Of a stretch of DNA of 64,000 bases, positions 33,353 through 43,154 are shown in pieces. This DNA is from Dryomyza anilis (taxonomy: Eukaryota > Arthropoda > Insecta > Diptera > Dryomyzidae): assembly GCA_951804985.1 (NCBI GenBank), contig OX638135.1, forward strand, positions 41,788,471-41,852,470, read 5' to 3'. The notes beneath the pieces are model-generated. The model was given only the letters and a program-made list of their open reading frames with translations, did not search any database and had not been told where the DNA came from. The position numbers and the translations under genes were made by a program. How positions within the stretch are numbered: position 1 is the stretch's first letter; every line of letters begins with the position of its first letter.

Positions 33353-33898
33353 CTGTTGAAATCCCTAAGACTTTTAAAATTGAAGAGCTAGATAAATGAA
33401 ACTTATAACTTAGATTACTAATATACCTACGCTGTATGTGCGAAAAAATTGGCGAGATCGGTCCATGGTGACCTATGATCCGACCACTTATGTTCAAATA
33501 CCACATATAAAATGTATATATAAAGATCAATTTTTATGTATACGTGCTTAGGTAAACTTTGTTGGTCAAATATATATTGACATCATGCTCAAATACATGA
33601 TAATAATGTTTTCCGGCGAAAAGACTGTGGTTCACAAAAAAAAAATCGAAATTCGGTACACCTACCCATTTGTAAATATGGGTATCAAATGAATGGAAAT
33701 TCTTCAGCGATTGAATGTTTGTAGTTATTTTCAGGATTCGTATACCCTGGTGACCTATATATCACTTTGAATGGTAACCACACATATGTGTAGGGTATTT
33801 ATAGTCGGCTTAGACCGACTATAATTTTGATAATCCTAACTATCATAATTACACCTACTTTAAAATTTCCCATGTGATCTAACCTTCCCAACTGGTTT
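33146..33898 (+). mobile_element. mini-me / INE-1-like repeat, copy 2
   Basis: Longest copy. The GTCY microsatellite (about 33279-33355) has roughly twice as many units as in copy 1. It retains about 75 bp after the microsatellite that copy 1 lacks. It is inserted in the left arm of the CACKGTG transposon, between CCTATATT and TTTGGATAGG of that arm. Confidence 0.85.
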
Positions 33899-34576
33899 TG
33901 GATAGGTATCGAATATCAATGAATATCCTCATTTACAAATTGCCTTCTGTGTGAAAATTCGCATTTTTCTACCTTGAGTTACTTATGTAATTAAAACTCA
34001 GCATCCACGTAAGTTATTATAAAAGTGTATAACGTTTTGAAAAACCAACACATTTAACTTACCAAAATTTTTTAATTTATTAAAATAGGTTTAAAAAGAC
34101 CTGAGTTATAGGTCATTATACGACAAAACAATTCAAATTTGAATACATTTTTCAATTTTGAAAAATCGTTAAAAAAATCATCTTGCAAGATAATATACAC
34201 ATTTTTACAGTTATTAAAAGTACATTTAATTACCTTTTCATTTTTGGAAATATTAAAATTTAGCAAGAAACAACAAAGTTATGATAGATTAAAAACATCT
34301 ACTCCAAATAATTAAATCTTTAAACTACAAAATATAAGTGTTAAAGAACATCACGGTGGAACACCAAAAATATACAAGAAGTCCGACCTATTTTTTTGGT
34401 TAGGCATCAAAAAACAATGAATATCCTCATTTACAGAATTTCTGTATCACTTCGATTTTTTTTTAATGTCCACTGCTTTGTGCAAAATCCGTTTTTCGAA
34501 CCTTAACTTACTTATGTAATTAAACTTACTTATGTAATTAAAATTTTGAAAATGAAAATTTTCGACTTTTAATTAA

Positions 34577-35022
34577 AAATGTGCGACATACGTAATAATT
34601 TTTGTTTTATTTGTGGATTATGTTATGAACATTGTAGAAAATAAAGCATGGAAAAGTTTTGTATCAGTCTGCGAAAATTTTCTAGGCAATAAAAGAAGCG
34701 ATAACTATTTAAATATTATTACGGAATTATTAAGTTCGTATCAAGAAATGGGATGCAATATGTCAACTAAAGTACACTATTTACATTCCCATTTAGATTT
34801 ATTCCGCAAAATTTAGGCCAATTCAGCGACGAACATGGTGAAAGATTTCACCAAGAAATCTTGAAAATTGAACAGCGGTACACCGGAAAAAGCAAAGTAC
34901 ATATGCTTTCTGATTATTGCTGGTCTCTTAAACGAGACACAAATGATGACGGTTTGAAAAACGGATTTTGGACAAAGCAGTGGACATTAAAAAAAACTCG
35001 AAGTGATATAGAAATTCTGTAA
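34577..35022 (+). pseudogene. Transposase-like ORF fragment with EHGERFHQ block
   Basis: Two frames joined by a 1-bp loss at about 34810. The first contains FVSVCENFLGNKRSDNYL, YQEMGCNMSTKVHYLHSHL and then an early stop. The second reads LGQFSDEHGERFHQEI (34812-34860), RYTGK, MLSDYCWSLKRD (about 34903-34935), and ends at TAA 35020-35022. The block HSHLD...DEHGERFHQ...DYCW.LKRD is a conserved C-terminal signature of large hypothetical proteins found in many copies in arthropod genomes, which I take to be transposon-encoded. Only this C-terminal part remains. Its last codons lie inside the right arm, and an inverted copy of them is at 34430-34500. Confidence 0.6.
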
Positions 35023-35679
35023 ATGAGGATATTCATTGTTTTTCGATGCCTAACCAAAAAAATAGGTCGGACTTCTTGTATATTTTTGGTATTCCACCGT
35101 GATGTTCTTCAACACTTATATCTTGTAGTTTATAGATTTTATTATTTGGAGTAGATGTTTTTAATCTATCATAATTTTGTAGTTTATAGAATTAATTATT
35201 TGGAGTAGATGTTTTTAATCTATCATAACTTTGTTGTTTCTTGCCAAATTTTAATATTTCCAAAAATTTTGAAAAGGTAATTTACTTTTAATAACTGTAA
35301 AAATGTGTAGATTATCTTGCAAGATGATTTTTTAACGATTTTTCAAAATTGGAACATGTATTCAAATTTGAATTGTTTTGTCGTATAATGATAACTCAGA
35401 TCTTTTTAAACCTATTTTAATAAATTAAAAAATTTTGGTAAGCTAAATGTGTTGGTTTTTCAAAACGTTATACACTTTTATAATAACTTAAGTGAATGCT
35501 GAGTTTTAATTACATAAGAAACTCAAGGTAAGAAAATGCGAATTTTCACACAGAAGAGCAAATTAAAAAAAAAACTCGAAGTGATATAGACATTCTGTAA
35601 ATGAGGATATTCATTGATATTCGATACCTATCCAAAAATATAGGTCGGAGTTCCTGTATATTTTTGGTGTCGCACCGTG

Positions 35680-36773
35680 TTATTTATCTTATTGATTTCC
35701 GTTGTTTTTTTTGTTTAGGGAAGCCGTATGAATGAATTTAGTTTGTATTTAGTATTAAGTTTTTATATGAACTTAATGTTACATCTCATGATCTCACACA
35801 TAATTGTACTAGTAATATAATTTTTTGGGACAATTAGGCTTTTTGCATTACAAATGAATAAAAAAAATGAAATGATAAACTCACCACACATAAACTCACC
35901 ACACCTAAACTCACCACACCGAAACTCACCACACTAAAACCCACCACACTAAATTCATCACACTAAAACTTCTACTGGAAAAACACTACGGGGGAGAATT
36001 CAACGGGGAAGAATTCTACCGGGAAAAATTCTACGGGAAAGCGTTCTACGCGGAATAATTTCACGGCGATTTTTTTTTGTTTTGGTTACTACATTTATAA
36101 CATCAATAAAAAATGTCCACAGCGAAGCATGGGTCTCTAATATAAATAATAAAAATGATCTTTATAAAATCACTCCATATTCTTGCATTCACAAAATCTT
36201 CGCACAAGTCGTGCACAGGTCTGGGTAGTCGAATATAATTAATTTCAAACCACAAATAATTACGATGTAGAGTGTTAACATTTGGAGTATTTATCTAAAT
36301 TTAAAAAAGAAATTTAACGCTATTAAACTGCATTCGTTAAGGTTGTTAAAAATCTCTTTTACATGTTTTTAAAAATTTAACTTTGCAATACGAATATTTT
36401 AGGTATTCTCGTCATTACATAAATAAATATTAATTTTATTTAAAATTGTATGTCTATAGTTGTTTTTTTGTGTTATTGTTTTATTGCATTTTATATGTTT
36501 TTAAAAATTTTACTTTGCAATACGAATATTTTAGGTATTCTCGTCATTACATAAATAAATATAATTTTAATTAAAATTGTATGTCTATATTAGTGTTTTT
36601 GTTTTATTGTTTTACTGCATTTAAAAAAATCGTTTCATTCCCTAAATGCACGTTTTTTACTCTTTTTCGGAATTTTGGCTTCTGTCCATATATAATCTGT
36701 AATTGAAAATTGAACATTTTATTCATTCTTTCTCTTAAATTTTGGAGATGATTGGAGATTCAACACATACATA
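35680..36773 (+). repeat. LINE 3' flank plus satellite element (G unit 1, left half)
   Basis: Starts TTATTTATCTTATTGATTT, the continuation of the LINE 3' region. A poly-T tract and the ATGAATGAATTTAGTTTG block follow, then the minus-strand satellite element: TAAACTCACCACACC units about 35879-35975, GGAAGAATTCTACCG units about 35976-36065, and head GTCGTGCACAGG near 36210. AT-rich filler with a 120-bp direct duplication (about 36365-36430 and 36495-36560) comes last. The same order recurs at 50540-51530, 52950-54045 and 62540-63645. Broken at 36773 by the gypsy insertion. Confidence 0.75.
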
Positions 36774-36990
36774 TGTAGGAATTGAGATGTTTTCCTTAAT
36801 TAAAAGTCGCGATTCAATTTAACAATATTTTATTTTCCGTATAAATTTTAAAACAACACAACCGTATTTCATGATATTAAATTACAAACTAAAAACTTGA
36901 ACAACAATTTATGATTTTTAAAAACTGACATGATTATGGGGGCGACTATGGGGGCGATTATCACAAGGCAACGTGTCTGAGTGCTTCAAC

Positions 36991-37143
36991 ATGGCGAAGC
37001 CAGCGCAATCCTTGTCGGTGTCGTCTCAAGTCAACTCACTGGTCACCAGAATTGACAAATTGTCAAATGGTGACACCTCCACTTCGGTGGAAGTCCTCCT
37101 CGTGGAAGTCCCTGGAAACGGCGCTCTACACCACCCGGTGTAG
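36991..37143 (+). CDS. Small ORF upstream of RTE ORF2 (50 aa)
   Basis: ATG at 36991 opens a 50-codon frame (MAKPAQSLSVSSQVNSL..., ending HHPV) that stops 83 bp before the ATG of the main ORF, in a different frame. It lies in the GC-rich 5' leader. RTE elements often have a tiny or absent ORF1, so this could be an ORF1 relic or a leader uORF affecting translation of ORF2. No domain is visible and it may be non-functional. Confidence 0.35.
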   Translation: MAKPAQSLSVSSQVNSLVTRIDKLSNGDTSTSVEVLLVEVPGNGALHHPV

Positions 37144-37226
37144 AAGTCGGCTAAAGTGAGTGGCGAGCATCTCCCTCAGAGTGAGGGTTCGTGCGTTGGG
37201 TTTGGGTCCCACCACGGAAAAAACCT

Positions 37227-40200
37227 ATGCGCCCAATGAAAACAAAAAAGAAGCCTCGGATAACGACCGATTACAACGATGACGACCCACGCAAACGTTT
37301 TAAGGACCATGATTTACGGATATGCACCTGGAATGTCCGGACCCTTTATAGGGAAGGTGCCTCTATCCAGCTGGCAGATGTCCTCGAAAAATATAAGGCT
37401 GACATCACCGCTATCCAGGAGAAGCGATGGACGGGACAGGGCTGTTCGAAACAAGCGTCCTGTGATATCTACTACAGCTGCCATGCGGAGAGACACGAAT
37501 TTGGATGTGGATTTGTGGTCGGCAAGAGACTCCGCCACCTTGTCTCTAGGTTCACACCCGTGGACGAAAGGCTGGCAACAATCCGCATCAAGGCTAAATA
37601 TTTCCATATCAGCCTAATTTGTGCACACGCTCCGACGAACGAGAAAGATGACGAGACAAAAGAGCGCTTCTACGAGCGCCTAGACAACGCATACGAGCGC
37701 TGCCCCCGCCACGATATCAAAATCGTGCTAGGCGATTTTAACGCCAAGGTGGGCAGAGAAGCCATCTATTGTCCCACAATCGGAAAATTTAGCCTCCATG
37801 CCAACACTTCCGATAACGGAACGAGGCTAATCGACTTCGCCGCAGCACGAAACATGGTAGTTAGTAGCACTAGATTCGAACATTTCGATATCTACAAGGC
37901 CACATGGTTGTCGCCCGATCAAAAAACTCGAAATCAAATTGATCACGTTGTGATTGACGGAAGGCACTCTTCAAGCGTGATGGACGTACGCACTATCCGA
38001 GGTGCCAATATGGACTCGGATCATTACCTTGTAGCAGCCAAGGTCCGCACACGCTTAAGCGCTGCGAAGAACGTACGGAACCAAACGCAGAGAAAGCTAG
38101 ACGTCGGAAAGCTGCAATCACAACAGACAACGCAAGCCTTTTCCACTCGACTCTCACACCTGCTTAGACAAAGCACTCCTCCTCTCGATGATATAAGCGC
38201 GCAGTGGAATCATATCTCCTGCTCTATGCGTACGGCTGCCGAAGAGGTGCTTGGATTCCAACGCCCCCTGAGGAATCAGTGGTATGACCAAGAGTGTCGC
38301 GCGGCCACTGCAGAGAAAGACGCTGCGTACAAATCCACCCTGCAGTCAGTAGCTACGCGAGCTGCGAAGGAGCGATACAAAGAGAAGAGGAGGGAAGAGA
38401 GACGTCTTTTCAGGCGTAAAAAAAGCGAGGCAGAAAGACGTGAGTGTGAGGAGATTGAGATGCATGGGGACAGGAATGAGGCTCGAAAATTCTTCGAGAA
38501 AATAAGACGCCTAGCCGGAGGTTCGAAATCCGGAGCCTCTTCCTGTAAAGATGAGAACGGAAATCTAGTGACAGATATCCAGAGCACACTGAAAATATGG
38601 AGGGATCACTTCTCTAAACTGCTGACCGGTGATGATGACCTCAATTCCACCGATAGAGAAGCAAACCCGGCAACCCCAGTACTTGATGACGACGTTGAGA
38701 TTCCGCCACCCGACCATGACGAGGTCAGAACAGCCATTGCTCGGCTGAAAAACAACAAAGCCGCAGGTGCTGATGGCCTGCCTGCTGAATTGTTTAAGAC
38801 CGGAGGCGAAGAGCTAATAGAGAGCATGCACGAGCTCGTAAGCAGAATATGGTCGGATGAAAGCATGCCAAGTGACTGGAACCTCAGTGTACTCTGCCCA
38901 ATCCTTAAGAAAGGGGATCCCACTATCTGCGCCAACTACCGTGGGATCAGCCTACTCAATATCGCATACAAGGTTCTATCGAGCGTATTATGTGAAAGAC
39001 TGAAGCCCATCGTCAACAGACTGATTGGACCTTATCAGTGCGGCTTCAGACCTGGAAAGTCCACCATAGACCAGATTTTCACATTGCGCCTAATCCAGGA
39101 AAAGACCCTAGAAAAACAGATCGACACCTACCACCTATTAGTCGACTATAAAGCCGCCTTCGACACTCCGATAAGGGAACGATTATACGCCGCAATGTCT
39201 GAGTTCGGTATACCTGCGAAACTTATAAGGCTTTGCAGGATGACCCTGAGCAACACACGTTGCTCAGTGAGAATAGGAAAAGATCTCTCCGAGCCATTTC
39301 ATACCGAACGAGGTTTCAGACAGGGTGACTCCCTATCGTGCGACTTTTTTAACTTATTGATGGAGAAAATAGTTCGAGCTGCCGAACTCCGTCAAAGCGG
39401 CACTATCCTCAACAAAAGTGTCATGCTGCTCGCATATGCCGACGATATTGATATCATTGGCAGGAGCACACGAGCAGTCAGCGCAGCATTCTCCAGATTG
39501 GAGAAAGAGTCGCGTCGAATGGGTCTAGCGGTGAACGAGGACAAGACGAAGTTCCTTGTGTCAACAAGCAAAAAAGAGTCCGTGCGTCTTGGACAAAAAG
39601 CTGATTTTGACACCCACAAGTTCGACATTGTGAAGGACTTCGTCTATCTGGGATCCAGCGTAAACAGCAACAACGACGTCAGCCTGGAGATCAAACGGAG
39701 AATAACTCTTGCCAACAGGTGCTACTTTGGGCTCAGTAGGCAATTGAGAAGCAGAGCCCTCTCTCGCCGGACAAAAATAACGCTCTACAAGTCACTCATC
39801 ATGCCCGTCCTACTTTATGGTGCAGAAACATGGACGCTGGCCACCACCGATGAGAGAGTACTGGGAGCGTTCGAGAGAAAGATTCTCCGTAAAATCTTTG
39901 GCCCTATCTGCTTTGCTAACGAGTATCGAATCAGGATGAACCACGAGCTATATGAGTTATTCGACGACATTGACATAGTCAAGCGCATCAAGATCCAGCG
40001 GCTTCGCTGGCTAGGTCATGTCGAACGAATGGATGAAAACACTCCAGCCAAGAAGGTGCTTGAATCGAAACTCGAAGGTGGACAGCGTAGAAGAGGGCGT
40101 CCAAATCTGCGTTGGAAAGACCAAGTTGAGGACAACCTGGCAACGCTTGGTATTTCTAACTGGCGTCAGCGCGCGCAAAGCAGATCCGACTGGCGCGGCT

Positions 40201-40235
40201 TCATCTCAGCGGCCAAAACCGACCCACGGTTGTAA
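37227..40235 (+). CDS. RTE-type endonuclease/reverse transcriptase (ORF2, 1002 aa)
   Basis: Encodes the enzyme that nicks target DNA and copies LINE RNA by target-primed reverse transcription. The frame is open from 37185, but the first ATG is at 37227. The apurinic endonuclease domain has CTWNVRTL (about residues 33-40), IQEKRW, LGDFNAK (about 168-174), NQIDHV and SDH (264-266): all active-site positions are present. The RT domain has NYRGISLLN, CGFRPGKSTIDQIF, LLVDYKAAFD (Asp 640), GFRQGDSLSCDFF and LAYADDID (YADD 737-740). The C-terminus ends in the RTE-typical RLRWLGHVERM and GRRRRGRP-like block (here GGQRRRGRP) and WR.RAQ.R. No frameshift or stop. Several antisense and other-frame ORFs overlap and are shadows. 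Expression is unknown. Confidence 0.92.
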   Translation: MRPMKTKKKPRITTDYNDDDPRKRFKDHDLRICTWNVRTLYREGASIQLADVLEKYKADITAIQEKRWTGQGCSKQASCDIYYSCHAERHEFGCGFVVGKRLRHLVSRFTPVDERLATIRIKAKYFHISLICAHAPTNEKDDETKERFYERLDNAYERCPRHDIKIVLGDFNAKVGREAIYCPTIGKFSLHANTSDNGTRLIDFAAARNMVVSSTRFEHFDIYKATWLSPDQKTRNQIDHVVIDGRHSSSVMDVRTIRGANMDSDHYLVAAKVRTRLSAAKNVRNQTQRKLDVGKLQSQQTTQAFSTRLSHLLRQSTPPLDDISAQWNHISCSMRTAAEEVLGFQRPLRNQWYDQECRAATAEKDAAYKSTLQSVATRAAKERYKEKRREERRLFRRKKSEAERRECEEIEMHGDRNEARKFFEKIRRLAGGSKSGASSCKDENGNLVTDIQSTLKIWRDHFSKLLTGDDDLNSTDREANPATPVLDDDVEIPPPDHDEVRTAIARLKNNKAAGADGLPAELFKTGGEELIESMHELVSRIWSDESMPSDWNLSVLCPILKKGDPTICANYRGISLLNIAYKVLSSVLCERLKPIVNRLIGPYQCGFRPGKSTIDQIFTLRLIQEKTLEKQIDTYHLLVDYKAAFDTPIRERLYAAMSEFGIPAKLIRLCRMTLSNTRCSVRIGKDLSEPFHTERGFRQGDSLSCDFFNLLMEKIVRAAELRQSGTILNKSVMLLAYADDIDIIGRSTRAVSAAFSRLEKESRRMGLAVNEDKTKFLVSTSKKESVRLGQKADFDTHKFDIVKDFVYLGSSVNSNNDVSLEIKRRITLANRCYFGLSRQLRSRALSRRTKITLYKSLIMPVLLYGAETWTLATTDERVLGAFERKILRKIFGPICFANEYRIRMNHELYELFDDIDIVKRIKIQRLRWLGHVERMDENTPAKKVLESKLEGGQRRRGRPNLRWKDQVEDNLATLGISNWRQRAQSRSDWRGFISAAKTDPRL

Positions 40236-40365
40236 GGGCCATTTAAGTAAGTAAGTAAGATTAAATATTATGTTTTAAAATATTTGTTTGTTTCTATTGT
40301 TTTATTTGTATTGTAGTTATGTGTCTATATGTCTATGTGTCTGTAAGTGTATGTCCTCTCCCACA

Positions 40366-40580
40366 TTCGGCCATCCTGATATTTCATTCGACCTGAATGA
40401 AGTGTTTCATTTTTTCATAAATTTAGACACTTTTGAAGTTTTTCCAGGTCCTTCATGATCTCCGACCTTCTCAACTAAATAGCGTCCATGCCTTAGTTTG
40501 TTTACGACTTTGTATGGACCGAAATATTTTGGCTTTAATTTTAGACCTGATCCATATTGTGTACGTTTGATGGCGACTAA
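40366..40580 (-). other. gypsy region between integrase and 3' LTR
   Basis: About 215 bp downstream of the integrase frame. Fragments still translate like an integrase C-terminal tail (a KVVNKLRHGRYLVEKV-like frame at about 40455-40510 on the minus strand), so the coding region probably once extended here. No obvious polypurine tract before the LTR. Confidence 0.4.
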
Positions 40581-40895
40581 TTAATTAATGGTGTATTCAG
40601 TATCTGGTGATCTTTTCTTGTTGAAGTATTTTCTGTTTTCATCTTGTATTTTAAAAATATTATCTTGCGCTTCTTGTCTGGTAACATCTCTGTCAGCATT
40701 CAGTTCTTCAATAATTTCCTCTTCCAGAAGTAATGTTAAATCTGGTATTTCTTTAATTCGCATTTCCAAACCCGTTAGTATTTGAAATGGTGATATTTTC
40801 GTGCTTCTTGGAGGTGTATTGTTTATAATTTGCTGCACTCTGTCTACGTGTTTATACCAATTCGCAGGAGTCTCAATGCATAGCTTAGATATCAT
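40581..40895 (-). pseudogene. gypsy integrase, C-terminal fragment
   Basis: Frame with NWYKHVDRVQQIINNTPPRS, SPFQILTGLEMR and a following Glu/Asp-rich helix: the region after the catalytic core of gypsy integrases. It is in the same frame as the main RNase H/integrase segment but separated by a stretch (about 40900-41040) read in another frame, i.e. two compensating indels. A TAA ends it at 40581. Confidence 0.8.
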
Positions 40896-40903
40896 CGGAA
40901 TAA

Positions 40904-41113
40904 TTATTTTATGTATCCGTTCAACTTGTCCATTTCCACGAGGTACGCCAGTATGCAGTAATCTTTAAATGCACCAGATGTAAACGCAGTTCCTCTATCA
41001 GATATAATTTTTTGGGTTTCCAAATATTGCTGCTTGCCTCGTAAGGCGTTCAATGATTTCTTCTGTACCAGTACTTCGTGTAGGATATAACCAGACAAAT
41101 TTTGAAAATGCAT
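40904..41113 (-). pseudogene. gypsy integrase, middle fragment in shifted frame
   Basis: Contains KIISDRGTAFTSGAFKDYC, the second catalytic Asp region of integrase, then a degenerate end where the catalytic Glu is expected (MDKLNGYIK). Shifted by one base relative to the upstream integrase frame at about 41040. Confidence 0.8.
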
Positions 41114-42317
41114 CTACAACGATAAAAATATAATTGTACGATTTTTTTGTTGTTTCCATTGGTCCCACATGATCGATATGATATGTTCCTAAAGGTGTGC
41201 TCTCTTTGTTAATTGGTGAAAGAAATCCTTCCTTATTACCTGATTTGCCGTTCGAAATAATGCACTCGATGCAGCTTTTGACTACCTTTTCCACCTTTAC
41301 AATTATTTGTGGTATGTAGTAAGATTTTTCCACATAGTCCTGAGTTCTTTTAACTGAGAAATGTCCTTGTCTATGAGCTATTTTGATTATCTCTTCTTCC
41401 ATTAGTGTTGGCACTACTATCAGATCCCTAGCATAATCTTTGTGTAAGATATCATACTTCATGTAGAAGTCTTCATATTTATCCTTCTCAAGAATCTTCC
41501 GTACAGCTTTTATCCAATCATCTTGAAGTTGCGCTTCTCTTAGTCGATGTTTTAACGAATCTTCAATTAATAAACCGGATACTCTGCTTAACGCGTCAAC
41601 ATGTTTCATTTTACTCCCGGATCTATGTTCGATTACGTAGTCAAAATCTTGAAGAAACATCGCCCAACGCGACACTCTTAGCGGAACGTCATCCTTTTTC
41701 ATCGTCATAGCAAACGCATTACAATCCGTAACAATCTTGAATTTCAAACCCATTACGTACATTATCCATTTCTTCAAGGCTTCTATTATCGCTAAAACTT
41801 CCAGTTCGTAAGAATGGTAATTTTCTTCAGCAGGTTTTTTTTTTCGACTCATGTACTGAACTGGATGAAACTGCTGATCCTCGCTATCTTTCTGCAAAAA
41901 CACTGCTACATATCCGTATTTGCTTGCATTAGTATGAACTTCGGTTAATGCCTGAGGATCATATATTTTGAGTACCGGAGCATTTTCCAGTGCTGCTTTC
42001 AACTGTTGAAATGCTGTTAGTTGATCTTCTTCTATCTTGTACACCACTTCTTTTCTTAATAAATTTGATAATGGCCTCGCCACTACAGCATAGTCTCCAA
42101 TAAATCTTCGAAAATAGTATGTTAAACCAAGAAATCTTTGTAAAGATTTTCTATCTGTTGGAATTGGAAAATTTTTAACCGCGGCTGTCTTCATCTGATG
42201 GTTTAATAGTTCCATTTTCAATGATATTTCCAAGAAATTGACCTTCCCTTTCATAAATTGACATTTTGACCACTTTATTTTTAACCCGTTTTCCGCTACT
42301 ACTTGTAGAACCAATTA
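40998..42317 (-). pseudogene. gypsy RT C-terminus, RNase H and integrase
   Basis: Continues the RT frame after a single TAA (42315-42317), so it has no start of its own. It reads NGLKIKWSKCQFMKGKVNFL (RT thumb), RKSLQRFLGLTYYFRRFI (connection), and RNase H with YHSYELEVLAIIEAL and VTDCNAF. The first catalytic Asp is replaced: the motif reads VHTNASKYGY where TDASKYG is usual (AAT codon at 41928-41930). HVDALSR, the integrase zinc finger (AHRQGHF...CIEC) and the core start (HIDHVGPM, FIVVDAFSKFVW) follow. Frameshifted out at about 41040. Confidence 0.9.
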
Positions 42318-43154
42318 TAATTTCTGCAAACCTTCAAATTCATCCTTGGATGGAATTATGATGTCATCCATGTAGACTACGATTGTTCCATTTTCAATCA
42401 AGATTCTGAGAACAGCAAAAATATATCTAGTAAATACTGCAGGAGAGTTGCAAATTCCAAAAGGCACAAACCGAAACTCGAATTGACCATTATGTGTCAC
42501 AAACGAAGTATACCTTTTGGAACCAGGATCAACAGGAACATGGAAAAAGCCATTTGTTAAGTCAAGTGTTGAGAATACGTAGGATCCCTGCAATCTTTCT
42601 AGGACGTCGTCGATCAAAGGCATTGGAAAATTGTCTCTAACAACTTTTTGGTTCAGCTTTCTGAAATCGCAACATAATCTCTTAGTGCCATCCTTCTTTG
42701 ATACCAGTACAATTGAGGAAGCGTATTCTGATGTACTTTGTTGAATAATTCCATCGTTTAACCATTTAGTTACTTGCTCATCTATAGTACACCTATCGGC
42801 ATATGACGTACGCCTTGGTCTGTGAAAGATTGGAATATCATCTGAAAGTACAATTTTCATCTCAACTGGACATTTTTTAACTTCCATCGGTACATAGTTT
42901 TGAGTCATTTCTGTTATTTCACATACATATTCTCTTTTAAGATGCGAAAGATTTTCTTCGGGACCATCTGCAAGTTTTTCTACTTGTATAGAGAGACACA
43001 TCTCTTTAAACTCGTGAAGCAAAACCTCATCTTTTATTGGTACCGATTTCTTGCTGCAATGTGCAACTTCTTTCATTATTACAATATCAGCATCATCAAA
43101 TTTATTGTCATCGCTTCCTTTACGCTCCGTTTTTTTTTCTAAACTCTGCATCAC
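42315..43154 (-). pseudogene. gypsy reverse transcriptase
   Basis: RT domain with RRTSYADRCTIDEQV, YASSIVLVSKKDGTKRLCCD, FRKLNQKVV, FSTLDLTNGFFHVPV (catalytic Asp), FVPFGICNSPAVF and VVYMDDIII (YMDD, codons 42363-42374). Stops at a TAA in place of a sense codon just after EFEGLQKL. Upstream its frame meets the protease frame in an A9 run (about 43130-43138), where one indel would restore continuity. Confidence 0.9.

Larger units (their letters stand above)
33093..35679 (+). mobile_element. DNA transposon with CACKGTG ends and giant inverted repeats
   Basis: Left end CACTGTGCTACAAATTCC, right end (reverse complement) CACGGTGCGACACC. TTA flanks both sides (33090-33092 and 35680-35682), and uninterrupted homologues (62520-62545 and 50540-50560) have a single TTA, so the insertion limits are exact. 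Arms of about 600 bp (33899-34500 and 34955-35679) are reverse complements and surround a transposase-like ORF. The left arm is interrupted by a mini-me. CACT/G-type ends with 2-3-bp duplications resemble CACTA-like elements, while TTA targets also fit PIF/Harbinger. The superfamily is left open. Confidence 0.8.
36937..40258 (+). mobile_element. RTE-clade LINE, apparently full length
   Basis: Flanked by GATTA (36932-36936 and 40259-40263); the uninterrupted LTR at 45170-45185 has it once. The 5' end carries two direct TATGGGGGCGA repeats. There is a 5' UTR of about 290 bp, a single long ORF, a very short 3' UTR and a terminal (TAAG)n tail, as usual for RTE elements. GC content is far above the surroundings. 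It is the only intact-looking coding unit in the window. Confidence 0.9.
36774..40365 (-). repeat. gypsy 3' LTR, split by RTE insertion
   Basis: LTR pieces 36774-36936 and 40259-40365. Together they align with the 5' LTR at 45041-45262 apart from indels, including an additional CTTAATTAAAAGTCGCG-like segment and a TTTGTTTCTATTGTTTTATT-like one. The RTE element occupies 36937-40258. Confidence 0.85.

Noticed and set aside
37279..39743. Alternative-frame and antisense ORFs of 60-112 codons within the RTE element
   Set aside because: Shadows of the GC-rich 1002-codon ORF.
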